DNA from: Hyphomicrobiales bacterium
Lineage (GTDB): Bacteria; Pseudomonadota; Alphaproteobacteria; Rhizobiales; Rhizobiaceae
Assembly: GCA_900468285.1 (NCBI GenBank)
Contig: UBTF01000002.1
Location: 284,416-348,415 of the forward strand
Reading direction: 5' to 3'
DNA length: 64,000 nucleotides
Shown here: in pieces, positions 28,808 to 38,345 of the stretch
How positions within the stretch are numbered: the first letter of the stretch is position 1
Layout of the letters: each line of letters opens with the position of its first letter
Notes under the pieces: generated by a model
What the model was told of the DNA's origin: nothing
The model's database searches: none
Seen by the model: the letters and a program-made list of their open reading frames with translations, nothing else
Program-made: the position numbers and the translations under genes

Positions 28808-29584
28808 ATGCATCGGACAGTCATCGTAACAGGCTCGACCAGCGGCATCGGCCTGGCAATAGCGCAGGCTTTCGCAAATGACGGCTGCAACGTGATGCTG
28901 AATGGTTTCGGCGACGAACACCAGATTGAAGACACGCGTCTTCTGATGGAAGCCGAAAGCGGCACTCGCATTCTCTACCATCCGGCCGACATGACCAGAC
29001 CGGACGAGATTGCCGATCTGGTCAAGGTAACCCATGAAAAGCTCGGATCGTTGCACGTCCTCGTCAACAATGCAGGCGTACAGCATGTCGCACCGGTCGA
29101 TGAATTTCCGCCGGAAAAATGGGATCAGATCATCGCCATCAATCTCACCAGTTCCTTTCACACCATGCGCGCGGTCATCCCTTTGATGAAAGCCGCCGGG
29201 AAGGGACGCATCATCAATATTGCCTCCGCCCACGGGCTTGTCGCCTCACCCTACAAATCTGCCTATGTCGCGGCAAAACATGGTATTATCGGGCTGACGA
29301 AATCCGCCGCACTGGAACTTGCGCAGAGCGGTATCACCGTGAATGCGATCTGCCCCGGCTATGTGCTGACCTCGCTTGTGGAAAAGCAGATTCCCGACAC
29401 CGCCAGAACACGCGGTATCAGCGAGGAAGAGGTCAAGAACGACGTTCTGTTACGGCTGCAGGCGACGAAGGAATTCGTGAAGGTCGATGATGTCGCGGCA
29501 ACGGCCATTTTTCTGGCCAGTGATGCGGCCAGTCAGATCACCGGAACACACATCTCTATAGACGGCGGCTGGACGGCCCAATAA
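28808..29584 (+). CDS. bdhA: D-3-hydroxybutyrate dehydrogenase
   Basis: A 258-residue short-chain dehydrogenase. The cofactor loop is TGSTSGIG, the catalytic triad is Ser140, Tyr153 and Lys157 (SAYVAAKHG), and the C-terminus ISIDGGWTAQ is typical of 3-hydroxybutyrate dehydrogenases. It oxidises 3-hydroxybutyrate, from polyhydroxybutyrate breakdown, to acetoacetate. It is followed after 24 bp by xdhA. The same bdhA-xdhA-xdhB operon has been described in Sinorhizobium meliloti. AGGGG lies 6-7 nt before the ATG. Confidence 0.92.
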   Translation: MHRTVIVTGSTSGIGLAIAQAFANDGCNVMLNGFGDEHQIEDTRLLMEAESGTRILYHPADMTRPDEIADLVKVTHEKLGSLHVLVNNAGVQHVAPVDEFPPEKWDQIIAINLTSSFHTMRAVIPLMKAAGKGRIINIASAHGLVASPYKSAYVAAKHGIIGLTKSAALELAQSGITVNAICPGYVLTSLVEKQIPDTARTRGISEEEVKNDVLLRLQATKEFVKVDDVAATAIFLASDAASQITGTHISIDGGWTAQ

Positions 29585-29608
29585 CGATAACGCATACGAA
29601 GGCACGGC

Positions 29609-31078
29609 ATGAAAGACGCAATCAGCTTCATCCTCAACAATGAGAGTGTATCGCTCAAAGACTTTGGTCCAACCGACACGCTGCTCGATTATCTGAGGCT
29701 GCGAAAAAGACTGACCGGCACCAAGGAAGGCTGCGCCGAAGGCGACTGTGGCGCCTGCACGGTGCTGATCGGGCGGCTGGTGGACGGATCCTTGCGCTAT
29801 GAGACCGTCAATGCCTGCATTCGTTTCGTGGGCTCCCTGCACGGCACCCATATCGTGACCATCGAGCATCTGGCGGGCAAGGATGGTGTGCTGCATCCCG
29901 TTCAGCAGGCCATGGTGGATTTTCACGGATCGCAATGCGGTTTCTGCACGCCGGGTTTCGTCATGTCGCTCTATGGCCTGTGGCTGACCAGCGACAAGCC
30001 GTCGCGAGCCGATATCGAAAAGGCCTTGCAGGGCAATCTCTGTCGCTGCACCGGTTATGAGCCGATCATCCGCGCCGCAGAAAGCGTTATGGCCGCGAAG
30101 CCAAGCACGCTGTTCGACCCCATAGAGCGCGACCGCGCCAGCATCATGTCGCGTCTGTGGGCAATTCCGCTGAATGAGACCATTGTCGTCAGCAGCAACG
30201 GCTGTCGCACCATCATTCCCGGCAACCTCACGGAATTCACCGCAGCTTACGGCGCAGAACCCAAGGCAACCATCGTGGCCGGCTCGACAGATGTGGGGCT
30301 TTGGGTGACGAAACAGATGCGGGCGTTAAACCCTGTCATCTTCATCAATCACTTAAGCGAGCTGCAATCCATTGCGGTGGAAGAAAACGGCATTTCCATA
30401 GGCGCCGGCGTGACTTACGCCCAGGCTTTCACCGTTTTGGCAAAGCACATCCCGGCGTTCGGTCGCCTGATTGATCGTATCGGTGGCCAGCAGGTGCGCA
30501 ATATGGGAACGATTGGCGGCAACATCGCCAATGGCTCCCCCATCGGCGATACGCCCCCTGCCCTGATCTCGCTTGGTGCCACCTTGACCCTGCGCTCGAC
30601 ATCAGGCACCCGCTCCATGCCGCTCGAGACATTCTTTGTCGATTACGGCAAGCAGGACCGCTTCGCGGGCGAATTCGTGGAGAAGATCTTCGTGCCGTTC
30701 CCGGCGCAGGACAGCCACTTTGCGGTCTACAAGATTTCCAAACGGCGGGATGAGGATATCTCGGCGCTGTGCGCGGCCTATCATCTGCAACTGGGGCCAA
30801 ACGGTACCGTTGACGACATCCGCATCGCCTTTGGCGGCATGGCCGCAACGCCGAAACGGGCCAGCCGTCTGGAACAGGCCTTGATGGGCAAGGCCTGGAA
30901 CACAGACACCATCGAAGCGGCCCGCGATGCCATCGATGAGGATTTCCAGCCGCTGACGGATTGGCGTGCCACAGCCGAATATCGGCTGCTGACCGCAAAG
31001 AACCTGCTGACCCGCTTCTTTCTCGAGACATCCGGGCAAGGCCAGGAGTTGCAACGCTTCGCGCTGGCAGAGGTGTGA
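29609..31078 (+). CDS. xdhA: Xanthine dehydrogenase small subunit (FeS/FAD)
   Basis: A 489-residue subunit. The N-terminal plant-type 2Fe-2S domain has GCAEGDCGACTV. The second 2Fe-2S domain has GSQCGFCTPGF and NLCRCTGYEP. A FAD-binding domain (about 195-370) contains VAGSTDVGLWV and TIGGNIANGSPIGD, and a CO-dehydrogenase flavoprotein C-terminal domain follows. Electrons pass from the molybdenum subunit to NAD+ here. It is 24 bp after bdhA and 3 bp before xdhB. Confidence 0.95.
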   Translation: MKDAISFILNNESVSLKDFGPTDTLLDYLRLRKRLTGTKEGCAEGDCGACTVLIGRLVDGSLRYETVNACIRFVGSLHGTHIVTIEHLAGKDGVLHPVQQAMVDFHGSQCGFCTPGFVMSLYGLWLTSDKPSRADIEKALQGNLCRCTGYEPIIRAAESVMAAKPSTLFDPIERDRASIMSRLWAIPLNETIVVSSNGCRTIIPGNLTEFTAAYGAEPKATIVAGSTDVGLWVTKQMRALNPVIFINHLSELQSIAVEENGISIGAGVTYAQAFTVLAKHIPAFGRLIDRIGGQQVRNMGTIGGNIANGSPIGDTPPALISLGATLTLRSTSGTRSMPLETFFVDYGKQDRFAGEFVEKIFVPFPAQDSHFAVYKISKRRDEDISALCAAYHLQLGPNGTVDDIRIAFGGMAATPKRASRLEQALMGKAWNTDTIEAARDAIDEDFQPLTDWRATAEYRLLTAKNLLTRFFLETSGQGQELQRFALAEV

Positions 31079-31081
31079 GCC

Positions 31082-33421
31082 ATGGATACAACAACATTCA
31101 AATCCGAAAAAACAGTCGTTGATGGCAAGATGCATGGCTCGTTGCGACATGATTCAGCGCATAAGCATGTAACCGGAAGTGCCGAATATATTGACGATAT
31201 TCCTGAACCTGCGGGCATGATCCACGGCGCCATAGGCATGGCGGACCGTGCCCATGCAGAAATCGTCGCAATGGATCTCTCCGAAGTCGAGGCCACACCG
31301 GGGGTTGTGTGGGTCATGACGGGCAAGGACGTGCCCGGCGAAAACGATGTATCATCCGGCGGTCGTCACGACGAACCATTGCTGGCGGAAACGCTGGTGG
31401 AATTTCACGGCCAGCCGATCTTTGCCGTCTTCGCCGAAAACCGCGACATTGCCCGCAAGGCAGCACGCAAGGCCAAGATTACCTACAAGGATCTGCCCCA
31501 CTGGACCGACATAGACACGGCCATGGAGAACGGCGAGCCACTGGTTACACCGGGCATGGTCCTGCAGCGTGGCGATGCGGCACTGGAGATGGATGTCGCG
31601 CCGCGCCGCCTGACCGGCTCCATGCGGATCGGTGGTCAGGAGCACTTCTATCTGGAAGGCCACATTGCCATGGCCGTGCCGGGCGAGGATGACGAGGTCA
31701 CTGTGTGGAGTTCCACGCAGCACCCGAGCGAAATCCAGCACATCGTCAGCCATATCATGCAGGTGCCCTCCAATGCCGTGACCGTGCAGGTCAGGCGCAT
31801 GGGTGGCGGTTTCGGCGGCAAGGAGACGCAGGGCAACCAGTTTGCAGCGCTTTGCGCCATCGCCGCCAAGAAGCTCAATCGGGCCGTCAAGATGCGACCC
31901 GACCGCGACGAGGACATGACCGCGACCGGAAAGCGCCACGATTTCCGCGTGGATTACGAGGTGGGCTTCGATGAGGAAGGCCGCATTCACGCAGTCGACG
32001 CCACCTATGCCGCCCGCTGCGGTTATTCCTCCGACCTTTCCGGCCCGGTGACGGACCGCGCCCTGTTTCATGCGGATTCCAGCTATTTCTATCCGCATGT
32101 AAAGCTTCAGTCGAAGCCCTTGAAAACGCACACCGTTTCCAACACGGCCTTTCGTGGCTTCGGCGGGCCGCAGGGAATGCTCGGGGCAGAGCGTTTCATC
32201 GAGGAGATAGCCTATGCCGTGGGCAAGGACCCGCTCGAAATCCGCAAGCTGAACTTCTACGGCCAGAAGGGCTCGGGCCGTACCACCACCCCCTACCATC
32301 AGGAGGTGGAGGACAACATCATTGCCCGTATCGTGGAGGAGCTGGAAACCTCCAGCGATTATCAGGCGAGACGCCAGGCAATCATCGACTTCAACAGAAC
32401 AAGCCCTGTCATCCGCAAGGGCATTGCGTTGACGCCGGTGAAATTCGGCATTTCCTTCACCATGACCGCCTTCAACCAGGCGGGAGCGCTGGTGCATGTC
32501 TATAATGACGGCTCCATCCACCTGAACCATGGCGGCACGGAAATGGGCCAGGGCCTCTACACCAAGGTGGCGCAGGTCATTGCCGACGCGTTTCAGGTGG
32601 ATATCGGCGGCGTCAAGATTACCGCTACAACCACGGGCAAGGTGCCGAACACATCCGCAACAGCCGCATCTTCCGGCACGGATCTGAACGGCATGGCGGC
32701 CTACGATGCGGCACGCCAGATCAAGGAGCGGCTGGTCAAATTCGCTATGGAAAAATGGAATGTCGGCGAAGGTGACGTCACATTCCTGCCGAACCGCATT
32801 CGCGTGGGAACGGAGGAAATCGCCTTTGACGATTTCATCAAGCAGGCCTATTTCGCGCGCGTCCAGCTTTCCGCCGCAGGCTTTTACAAGACGCCGAAAA
32901 TCCATTGGGACCGAGCCGCCGGTAAGGGCACGCCCTTCTATTATTTCGCCTATGGCGCCTCCGTGTCGGAAGTTTCCATCGATACGCTGACCGGCGAATA
33001 CATGATGGAGCGCACCGATATTCTCCACGATGTCGGCAAATCGCTAAACCCGGCAATCGACATCGGACAGGTGGAAGGCGGCTTCATTCAGGGCATGGGC
33101 TGGCTGACGACCGAGGAATTGTGGTGGGATGCGAAGGGGCGGCTGCGCACCCATGCGCCTTCCACCTACAAGATACCGCTCGCCTCCGACCGTCCGAAGA
33201 TTTTCGATGTGAGGCTGGCGGAATGGGCCGAAAACGCAGAACCAACCATTGGGCGTTCCAAGGCTGTGGGCGAACCGCCCTTCATGCTGGCAATCTCTGT
33301 GCTGGAGGCGCTCTCCATGGCCATAGCCAGCGTTGCGGATTACAAGGTCTGCCCGAGGCTGGACGCACCTGCGACGCCTGAGAGGGTGTTGATGGCGGTG
33401 GAGCGGCTGAAGAAGGTTTGA
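31082..33421 (+). CDS. xdhB: Xanthine dehydrogenase large (molybdenum) subunit
   Basis: A 779-residue molybdopterin subunit oxidising hypoxanthine and xanthine to urate. Moco and active-site stretches are MGGGFGGKETQG, FRGFGGPQGM, GGTEMGQGLYTKVAQV and KAVGEPPFML, the last carrying the Glu that acts as base. Full length for a bacterial XdhB. It is translated from an ATG 3 bp after xdhA, with GAGG upstream. Confidence 0.96.
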   Translation: MDTTTFKSEKTVVDGKMHGSLRHDSAHKHVTGSAEYIDDIPEPAGMIHGAIGMADRAHAEIVAMDLSEVEATPGVVWVMTGKDVPGENDVSSGGRHDEPLLAETLVEFHGQPIFAVFAENRDIARKAARKAKITYKDLPHWTDIDTAMENGEPLVTPGMVLQRGDAALEMDVAPRRLTGSMRIGGQEHFYLEGHIAMAVPGEDDEVTVWSSTQHPSEIQHIVSHIMQVPSNAVTVQVRRMGGGFGGKETQGNQFAALCAIAAKKLNRAVKMRPDRDEDMTATGKRHDFRVDYEVGFDEEGRIHAVDATYAARCGYSSDLSGPVTDRALFHADSSYFYPHVKLQSKPLKTHTVSNTAFRGFGGPQGMLGAERFIEEIAYAVGKDPLEIRKLNFYGQKGSGRTTTPYHQEVEDNIIARIVEELETSSDYQARRQAIIDFNRTSPVIRKGIALTPVKFGISFTMTAFNQAGALVHVYNDGSIHLNHGGTEMGQGLYTKVAQVIADAFQVDIGGVKITATTTGKVPNTSATAASSGTDLNGMAAYDAARQIKERLVKFAMEKWNVGEGDVTFLPNRIRVGTEEIAFDDFIKQAYFARVQLSAAGFYKTPKIHWDRAAGKGTPFYYFAYGASVSEVSIDTLTGEYMMERTDILHDVGKSLNPAIDIGQVEGGFIQGMGWLTTEELWWDAKGRLRTHAPSTYKIPLASDRPKIFDVRLAEWAENAEPTIGRSKAVGEPPFMLAISVLEALSMAIASVADYKVCPRLDAPATPERVLMAVERLKKV

Positions 33422-33478
33422 AGCCGATGCTCAAGCGTTTCACAGGCCAGAGAAAAGTAGCCGTTGAGGTGTTGGCCG

Positions 33479-34330
33479 ATGCCTGACACCGCACTCAAGC
33501 GCTTTCTGGAAGAACCAGCCATTCTTGTCGAGATCACCGCCGTCAAAGGCTCTGCCCCGCGCGAGGCTGGCACCTTCATGCTGGTTTCGAAACGTGGCAT
33601 CTGGGAAACCATTGGCGGCGGGCAATTCGAATATATGGCGATCGACCACGCCCGCGCCATGCTGGAGGGCAAGACCGAGATCGCAGTCATGGACATTCCG
33701 CTCGGACCGGAAATCGGCCAATGCTGCGGCGGGCGAACAGAACTGACCTTCACCGAGGTCACCGAGGACATTGCCGAAACATTGAAGCAGAGGCTGGCGC
33801 GTGAACACCAGTCCCAACCCGCCGTCTTCATCTTTGGTGCGGGCCATGTGGGCAAGGCATTGGCGCAGGCATTGTCACTCCTCCCATTGTCCGTCACGGT
33901 CGTTGAAACCCGTGCTGAAGAGCTTCAAGATCTGCCACAAACCGTGTCATCGCATCTGGCTGCGATGCCGGAAGCTCTGGTCAAAACCATTCCGCCGGGT
34001 GGATCGGTGGTGATCGTCACCCATGATCACGCACTGGACTTCCTGATTGCGCGCGAGGCTTTGGCGCGACAAGACCTGGCCTATGTCGGGATGATCGGCT
34101 CACAAACCAAACGCGCAACCTTCGCGCACTGGCTAAGCCGCGAGGGTGCGCCGCCCTCGATGATCGAGCGCCTCATCCTGCCGATTGGCGGCAGCATCGT
34201 GAAGGACAAACGCCCGCAGGTCATAGCATCCTTGGTGGCAAGCGAAGTGCTTCACGCAATTCATCGCTTTGACGAGGCTGCTCCCGCCCCCTTTGGCCAC
34301 GACCATCCAGCAAGCCAAGATCGCGCTTGA
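33479..34330 (+). CDS. xdhC: Xanthine dehydrogenase accessory protein XdhC
   Basis: A 283-residue XdhC-type protein that binds molybdenum cofactor, aids its sulfuration and inserts it into XdhB. The N-terminal XdhC/CoxI region has AVKGSAPREAGTFMLV and GGGQFEY. The C-terminal Rossmann part has FGAGHVGKAL and GMIGSQTKRA. The ATG at 33479 has GAGG about 9 nt upstream; a TTG five codons earlier is the alternative. Its last 110 bp overlap an antisense small gene. Confidence 0.92.
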   Translation: MPDTALKRFLEEPAILVEITAVKGSAPREAGTFMLVSKRGIWETIGGGQFEYMAIDHARAMLEGKTEIAVMDIPLGPEIGQCCGGRTELTFTEVTEDIAETLKQRLAREHQSQPAVFIFGAGHVGKALAQALSLLPLSVTVVETRAEELQDLPQTVSSHLAAMPEALVKTIPPGGSVVIVTHDHALDFLIAREALARQDLAYVGMIGSQTKRATFAHWLSREGAPPSMIERLILPIGGSIVKDKRPQVIASLVASEVLHAIHRFDEAAPAPFGHDHPASQDRA

Positions 34331-34451
34331 CCTGAAGCGTCGCCTCACTGGGCAGCAACACGGTGGGCCGGTCTGGTCCCGGCTGTGGCAGTTGGATTGT
34401 CCGCAGGCGCGCAAACAGGGCTGACCAGACGCTGAAAGCGACTGTACGCAT
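34221..34451 (-). CDS. Small DUF1127-like protein, antisense to xdhC end
   Basis: A 76-codon frame starting MRTVAFSVWSALFARLRT. It has a very good AGGAG site 7 nt before the ATG, in the gap between xdhC and the LysR gene. Residues 35-51 (LPSEATLQVKRDLGLLDG is in this area) recall the RDIGL core of DUF1127 proteins, tiny basic proteins common in rhizobia that can bind RNA or affect phosphate and carbon metabolism. About half of the frame overlaps the 3' end of xdhC. It is divergent from the LysR gene, a usual arrangement for a target of such a regulator. The call is tentative. Confidence 0.5.
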   Translation of the reverse strand: MRTVAFSVWSALFARLRTIQLPQPGPDRPTVLLPSEATLQVKRDLGLLDGRGQRGREQPRQSDELREALRLPPRML

Positions 34452-34554
34452 TTGATTTCTCCTGAGCTTTTTTGATGCTATGAGAGAGAAATGCACCTGA
34501 TTTCCGGGAAAAACCAATGAAACTTTCGACGGTATGGATAAAGAGAGATTATCC

Positions 34555-35448
34555 ATGAAGATGTCACGCAACGTTCCCCTGAACGCCCTTCGCGTGCTGG
34601 AAAGTGCAGCCCGTCACCTGAGCTTCACCAAGGCTGGCGAAGAACTTGGCATGACGCAGACGGCGGTCAGCTACCAGATCAAACTGCTTGAGGACTTCAT
34701 CGGTGCGGCCCTGTTCGTTCGCAAGCCGCGGCAGGTCACGTTGACATCGGTGGGTGAGCGGCTGTCGCAACAGGCCAATACGGCCTTTTCGATCCTGGAG
34801 ACCGCCATCGCGGAGGCACGGACAGGAACGGGAGATGTCCTCATCGTTTCCCCCACCCCCACATTCGCGCAGCAATGGCTTGCGCGCAGGCTGGGCGTGT
34901 TTCAGGCGCGGCACCCAAAGATCGCGGTGCATCTGGCGCTCTCCAACGACATCGTCGATTTCGCCCGCGACAATGTCGATGTCGGCATACGCTGGGGCAA
35001 GGGCGACTGGCCGGGCCTGATCGGCCACCGCATCATGCGGCTGGATTTCGCGCCGGTCGTCAGCCCGCTGCTGCTGGAAAAACATGGTCCGCTGAAGACA
35101 CCCGCCGACCTCCTGAAACTGACGATCATCAGCCCGAATGATGTCTGGTGGAAACACTGGTTTACGGAAGCCGGGGTGGACGCCTCGGAGCTCGACACGC
35201 GCACCGGCAGCAGTTTCGGTTTTCAAAACCTCGAAGCACAGGCGGCCATGGCTGGTCATGGCGTGGCGATCGTCAATCCGGCCCATTTTGCCGAGGACAT
35301 CGCCGCCGGTCGCATGGTTCAGCCCTTCGATCTCGTCTGCAATGATGGCCGCGACTATTGGCTCGTCTACCAGGAAAGCCGTCGAAACATTCCAAAGATC
35401 AAGGCGTTTCGCGACTGGATGCTGGAGGAGTTCCCGCCGGAGCCGTGA
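34555..35448 (+). CDS. LysR-family regulator, GcvA-like
   Basis: A 297-residue LysR regulator. The N-terminal helix-turn-helix is LSFTKAGEELGMTQTAVSYQIKLLED. The PBP2-type effector domain (about 95-295) resembles GcvA-like proteins (VSPTPTFAQQWLARRLG, VDVGIRWGKGDW). Several in-frame ATGs are close together (34534, 34555, 34561). The middle one has GAGAG at a sensible distance. It sits between xdhC and puuD, so control of purine genes is likely but not shown, and it may also control the divergent small gene. Confidence 0.85.
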   Translation: MKMSRNVPLNALRVLESAARHLSFTKAGEELGMTQTAVSYQIKLLEDFIGAALFVRKPRQVTLTSVGERLSQQANTAFSILETAIAEARTGTGDVLIVSPTPTFAQQWLARRLGVFQARHPKIAVHLALSNDIVDFARDNVDVGIRWGKGDWPGLIGHRIMRLDFAPVVSPLLLEKHGPLKTPADLLKLTIISPNDVWWKHWFTEAGVDASELDTRTGSSFGFQNLEAQAAMAGHGVAIVNPAHFAEDIAAGRMVQPFDLVCNDGRDYWLVYQESRRNIPKIKAFRDWMLEEFPPEP

Positions 35449-35548
35449 TCCACAGTCCTTATGTGACAATCCTGCGTACAAAGCGCTGTTGCCTCTTTTC
35501 TAACGCCCAAAATTCTCGCACAGTGCGGTGCAACGTCAGGGGAACATA

Positions 35549-36796
35549 ATGTACGAATATGCCATTGCGTGGGAATGGATGGCCTTTGCCGTCCGCTGGC
35601 TGCACGTGATAACAGCGATTGCCTGGATCGGCTCCTCCTTCTACTTCATCGCGCTCGATCTCGGTTTGGTCAAACGCGCGCATCTGCCGGCCGGCGCCTA
35701 TGGCGAAGAGTGGCAGGTCCACGGCGGCGGCTTCTACCACATCCAGAAATATCTGGTGGCGCCCGCGCAGATGCCGGAACATCTGACATGGTTCAAATGG
35801 GAGAGCTATGCCACTTGGCTTTCCGGCTTTGCGATGCTCTGTATCGTCTATTATGGCGGCGCGGATCTTTTCCTCATCGATCATTCCGTGCTGGAACTGA
35901 CGCAGTTTCAGGCCATCTGTCTGTCGCTGGCATCGCTGGCTGTCGGCTGGGTGTTTTATGATCTTCTGTGCAAATCACCCATCGGCAACAACACCTGGGG
36001 CCTGATGGCGGTTCTTTATATCGCGCTTGTGGCGATGGCCTGGGGTTACACGCAGGTGTTTACGGGACGCGCTGCGTTCCTTCATCTGGGCGCGTTTACC
36101 GCTACCATTATGTCGGCCAATGTCTTCATGATCATCATTCCCAACCAGAAGATCGTTGTTGCGGACCTCATCGCCGGGCGCACGCCAGACCCGAAATACG
36201 GACGCATCGCCAAGCAGCGTTCTCTGCACAACAACTACCTGACGCTGCCCGTCATCTTCTTCATGTTGTCGAACCATTATCCGCTGGCCTTTGCCACCCA
36301 GTTCAACTGGATCATCGCCGCACTTGTCTTCCTGATGGGCGTGACGATCCGCCACTGGTTCAACACAACCCACGCCCGCAAGGGCAAGCCCACCTGGACA
36401 TGGCTGGTCACGGCGCTGATCTTTCTTGTGATCATGTGGCTCTCTACCGTTCCGAAAATACTGACCGGCGAGCAGGAAGAAAAAGCCGCGACGCTCTCGC
36501 CGATACAGCAGCGTTTCGCAAGCGACGTGCATTTTGCATCTGCGCGGGACGTGGTGCAGGGCCGATGCTCCATGTGCCACGCCGCAGAACCAGTCTGGGA
36601 AGGCGTGCCTTTCACGCCCAAGGCAGTCCGACTGGAAACCGATGCCGAAATTGCGGCCCATGCGCGGGAAATCTATTTACAGGCAGGCCGTAGCCATGCC
36701 ATGCCCCCCGGCAACATCACGGCGATTACGCCGCAAGAACGCAAGGTGCTGACCGCCTGGTACGAGAGCGCCCTGTCCCAAGGAAAAACGGAATGA
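35549..36796 (+). CDS. puuD: Urate hydroxylase PuuD (membrane cytochrome c urate oxidase)
   Basis: A 415-residue protein with about eight membrane segments (residues 10-310) and a C-terminal cytochrome c domain whose heme motif is Cys340-x2-Cys343-His344 (CSMCH), with a likely Met ligand in SHAMPPGN. This matches PuuD, a cofactor-independent-uricase substitute that oxidises urate to 5-hydroxyisourate and sends electrons to the respiratory chain instead of making peroxide. AGGGG lies about 7 nt before the ATG. It overlaps guaD by 4 bp. Confidence 0.95.
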   Translation: MYEYAIAWEWMAFAVRWLHVITAIAWIGSSFYFIALDLGLVKRAHLPAGAYGEEWQVHGGGFYHIQKYLVAPAQMPEHLTWFKWESYATWLSGFAMLCIVYYGGADLFLIDHSVLELTQFQAICLSLASLAVGWVFYDLLCKSPIGNNTWGLMAVLYIALVAMAWGYTQVFTGRAAFLHLGAFTATIMSANVFMIIIPNQKIVVADLIAGRTPDPKYGRIAKQRSLHNNYLTLPVIFFMLSNHYPLAFATQFNWIIAALVFLMGVTIRHWFNTTHARKGKPTWTWLVTALIFLVIMWLSTVPKILTGEQEEKAATLSPIQQRFASDVHFASARDVVQGRCSMCHAAEPVWEGVPFTPKAVRLETDAEIAAHAREIYLQAGRSHAMPPGNITAITPQERKVLTAWYESALSQGKTE

Positions 36797-38100
36797 CCAT
36801 GCTCCTGCTGCGCGGACGCCTGCTAAGCTTCAACCGCGCACCGCACTCCATCTCTGATACGGCCAGCTATCTCTATGTGGAAGACGGGGGCCTGCTGATC
36901 GAAGACGGCAGGATCAGCGCTATCGGCGACTATGCGGACATCCGCGCCAAGGCGCCAGACGATGTCGAGGAAAAAGACCACCGCCCGCACCTCATCGTGC
37001 CAGGGCTGATCGACATGCATCTGCATTTCCCGCAAATGCAGGTCATCGGCTCTTACGCCGCAAATCTTCTGGAATGGCTCGATACTTACACTTTCCCAGA
37101 GGAATGCCGGTTTGTCGAAAGCGCCCATGCCGAGCGTATCGCCACGCATTTTTACGATGAACTCATCCGCCATGGCACCACGACGGCCGTAGCCTATTGC
37201 TCGGTGCACAAGACATCTGCCGATGCATTCTTTGCCGAGGCGATGAAGCGCAACATGCTGATGGTTGGCGGCAAGGTGATGATGGACCGCAACGCGCCGC
37301 AGGGTCTGCTGGATACGCCGCGACTGGGCTATGACGAGACCCGGCAGGTGATTGCCGACTGGCACGGCAAGGGCCGAAACCACGTCGCCATCACGCCGCG
37401 CTTTGCCATTACCTCCACGCCGCAGCAGATGGAAGCAACGCAGGCGCTGGCGCAGGAGTTTCCGGACCTGTTCATCCAGACGCATCTTTCCGAAAATATG
37501 GACGAGATCAAATACACCTGCGAGCTCTATCCGGATGCGATCGACTATACGGATATCTATGTGCGCTATGGCCTGATGGGCAAGAAGACGCTTCTCGGCC
37601 ACGCCATCCACCTTTCGGACCGTGAAGCGGATGTCCTGTCCGAAACAGGCGCCGTGGCCGTCCACTGCCCCACCTCCAACCTGTTCCTCGGCTCCGGTCT
37701 TTTCCCGATGAAAAAGCTGCAGCGCCGCGAAAAGCCAGTCCGCATCGCTGTCGCCACAGATATTGGCGGTGGCTCAAGCTATTCCATGCTGCGCACGATG
37801 GATGAGGCCTACAAAATCCAGCAGTTGCTGGGTGAGCGTCTCAACCCGCTGGAAAGCTGGTACATGATGACACGCGGCAATGCCGAGGCCCTTTCCATGG
37901 TTGATCGCATCGGCACGCTGGAGCCAGGAACGGATGCGGATATCGCAGTTCTCAACGCCGGCTCCACTCCCGCCATGGCGCTGAAAATGGAAGTTGTCAC
38001 CAGTCTGACAGAAGAACTGTTTCTGATGCTGACAATGGGCGACGACAGAACAGTAGAAGAAACTTATATTGCCGGGAAACCTCTAAAAAGCATAATTTAA
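36793..38100 (+). CDS. guaD: Guanine deaminase
   Basis: A 435-residue amidohydrolase converting guanine to xanthine. Metal and substrate motifs are VPGLIDMHLHFPQMQ, PRFAITSTPQQM, QTHLSENMDEI and LGHAIHLSD, with the late Asp in VATDIGGGSSYSML. The ATG lies in an ATGA overlap with the puuD stop, so the two are coupled. Its product feeds xanthine dehydrogenase encoded 4 kb upstream. Confidence 0.95.
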   Translation: MTMLLLRGRLLSFNRAPHSISDTASYLYVEDGGLLIEDGRISAIGDYADIRAKAPDDVEEKDHRPHLIVPGLIDMHLHFPQMQVIGSYAANLLEWLDTYTFPEECRFVESAHAERIATHFYDELIRHGTTTAVAYCSVHKTSADAFFAEAMKRNMLMVGGKVMMDRNAPQGLLDTPRLGYDETRQVIADWHGKGRNHVAITPRFAITSTPQQMEATQALAQEFPDLFIQTHLSENMDEIKYTCELYPDAIDYTDIYVRYGLMGKKTLLGHAIHLSDREADVLSETGAVAVHCPTSNLFLGSGLFPMKKLQRREKPVRIAVATDIGGGSSYSMLRTMDEAYKIQQLLGERLNPLESWYMMTRGNAEALSMVDRIGTLEPGTDADIAVLNAGSTPAMALKMEVVTSLTEELFLMLTMGDDRTVEETYIAGKPLKSII

Positions 38101-38345
38101 TATTCGAATTTATCGATATTATCGTAGCTAAAACATGCAGATAATTTTAAGTATATTTAAATAGTACCTAAATAGTTTCCGCTCGACAGATTTAGTCTTG
38201 AGCGCCATGACGGCATGCTCGCACTGTCATGCAAATAAATCCCCCGTTCCGAGCTGTTTTGCTCCGAAGTGATTGAATCCGCCGTCCTCCCCGGCCACCC
38301 CTTCGGACGCCTCGTGTTTCGGCTAGAACCTCAAAGCGAGGACGA

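Noticed and set aside
31352..33028. 558-codon open frame antisense to xdhB
   Set aside because: Shadow of a high-GC gene. No family similarity, and xdhB on the other strand has all molybdoenzyme motifs.
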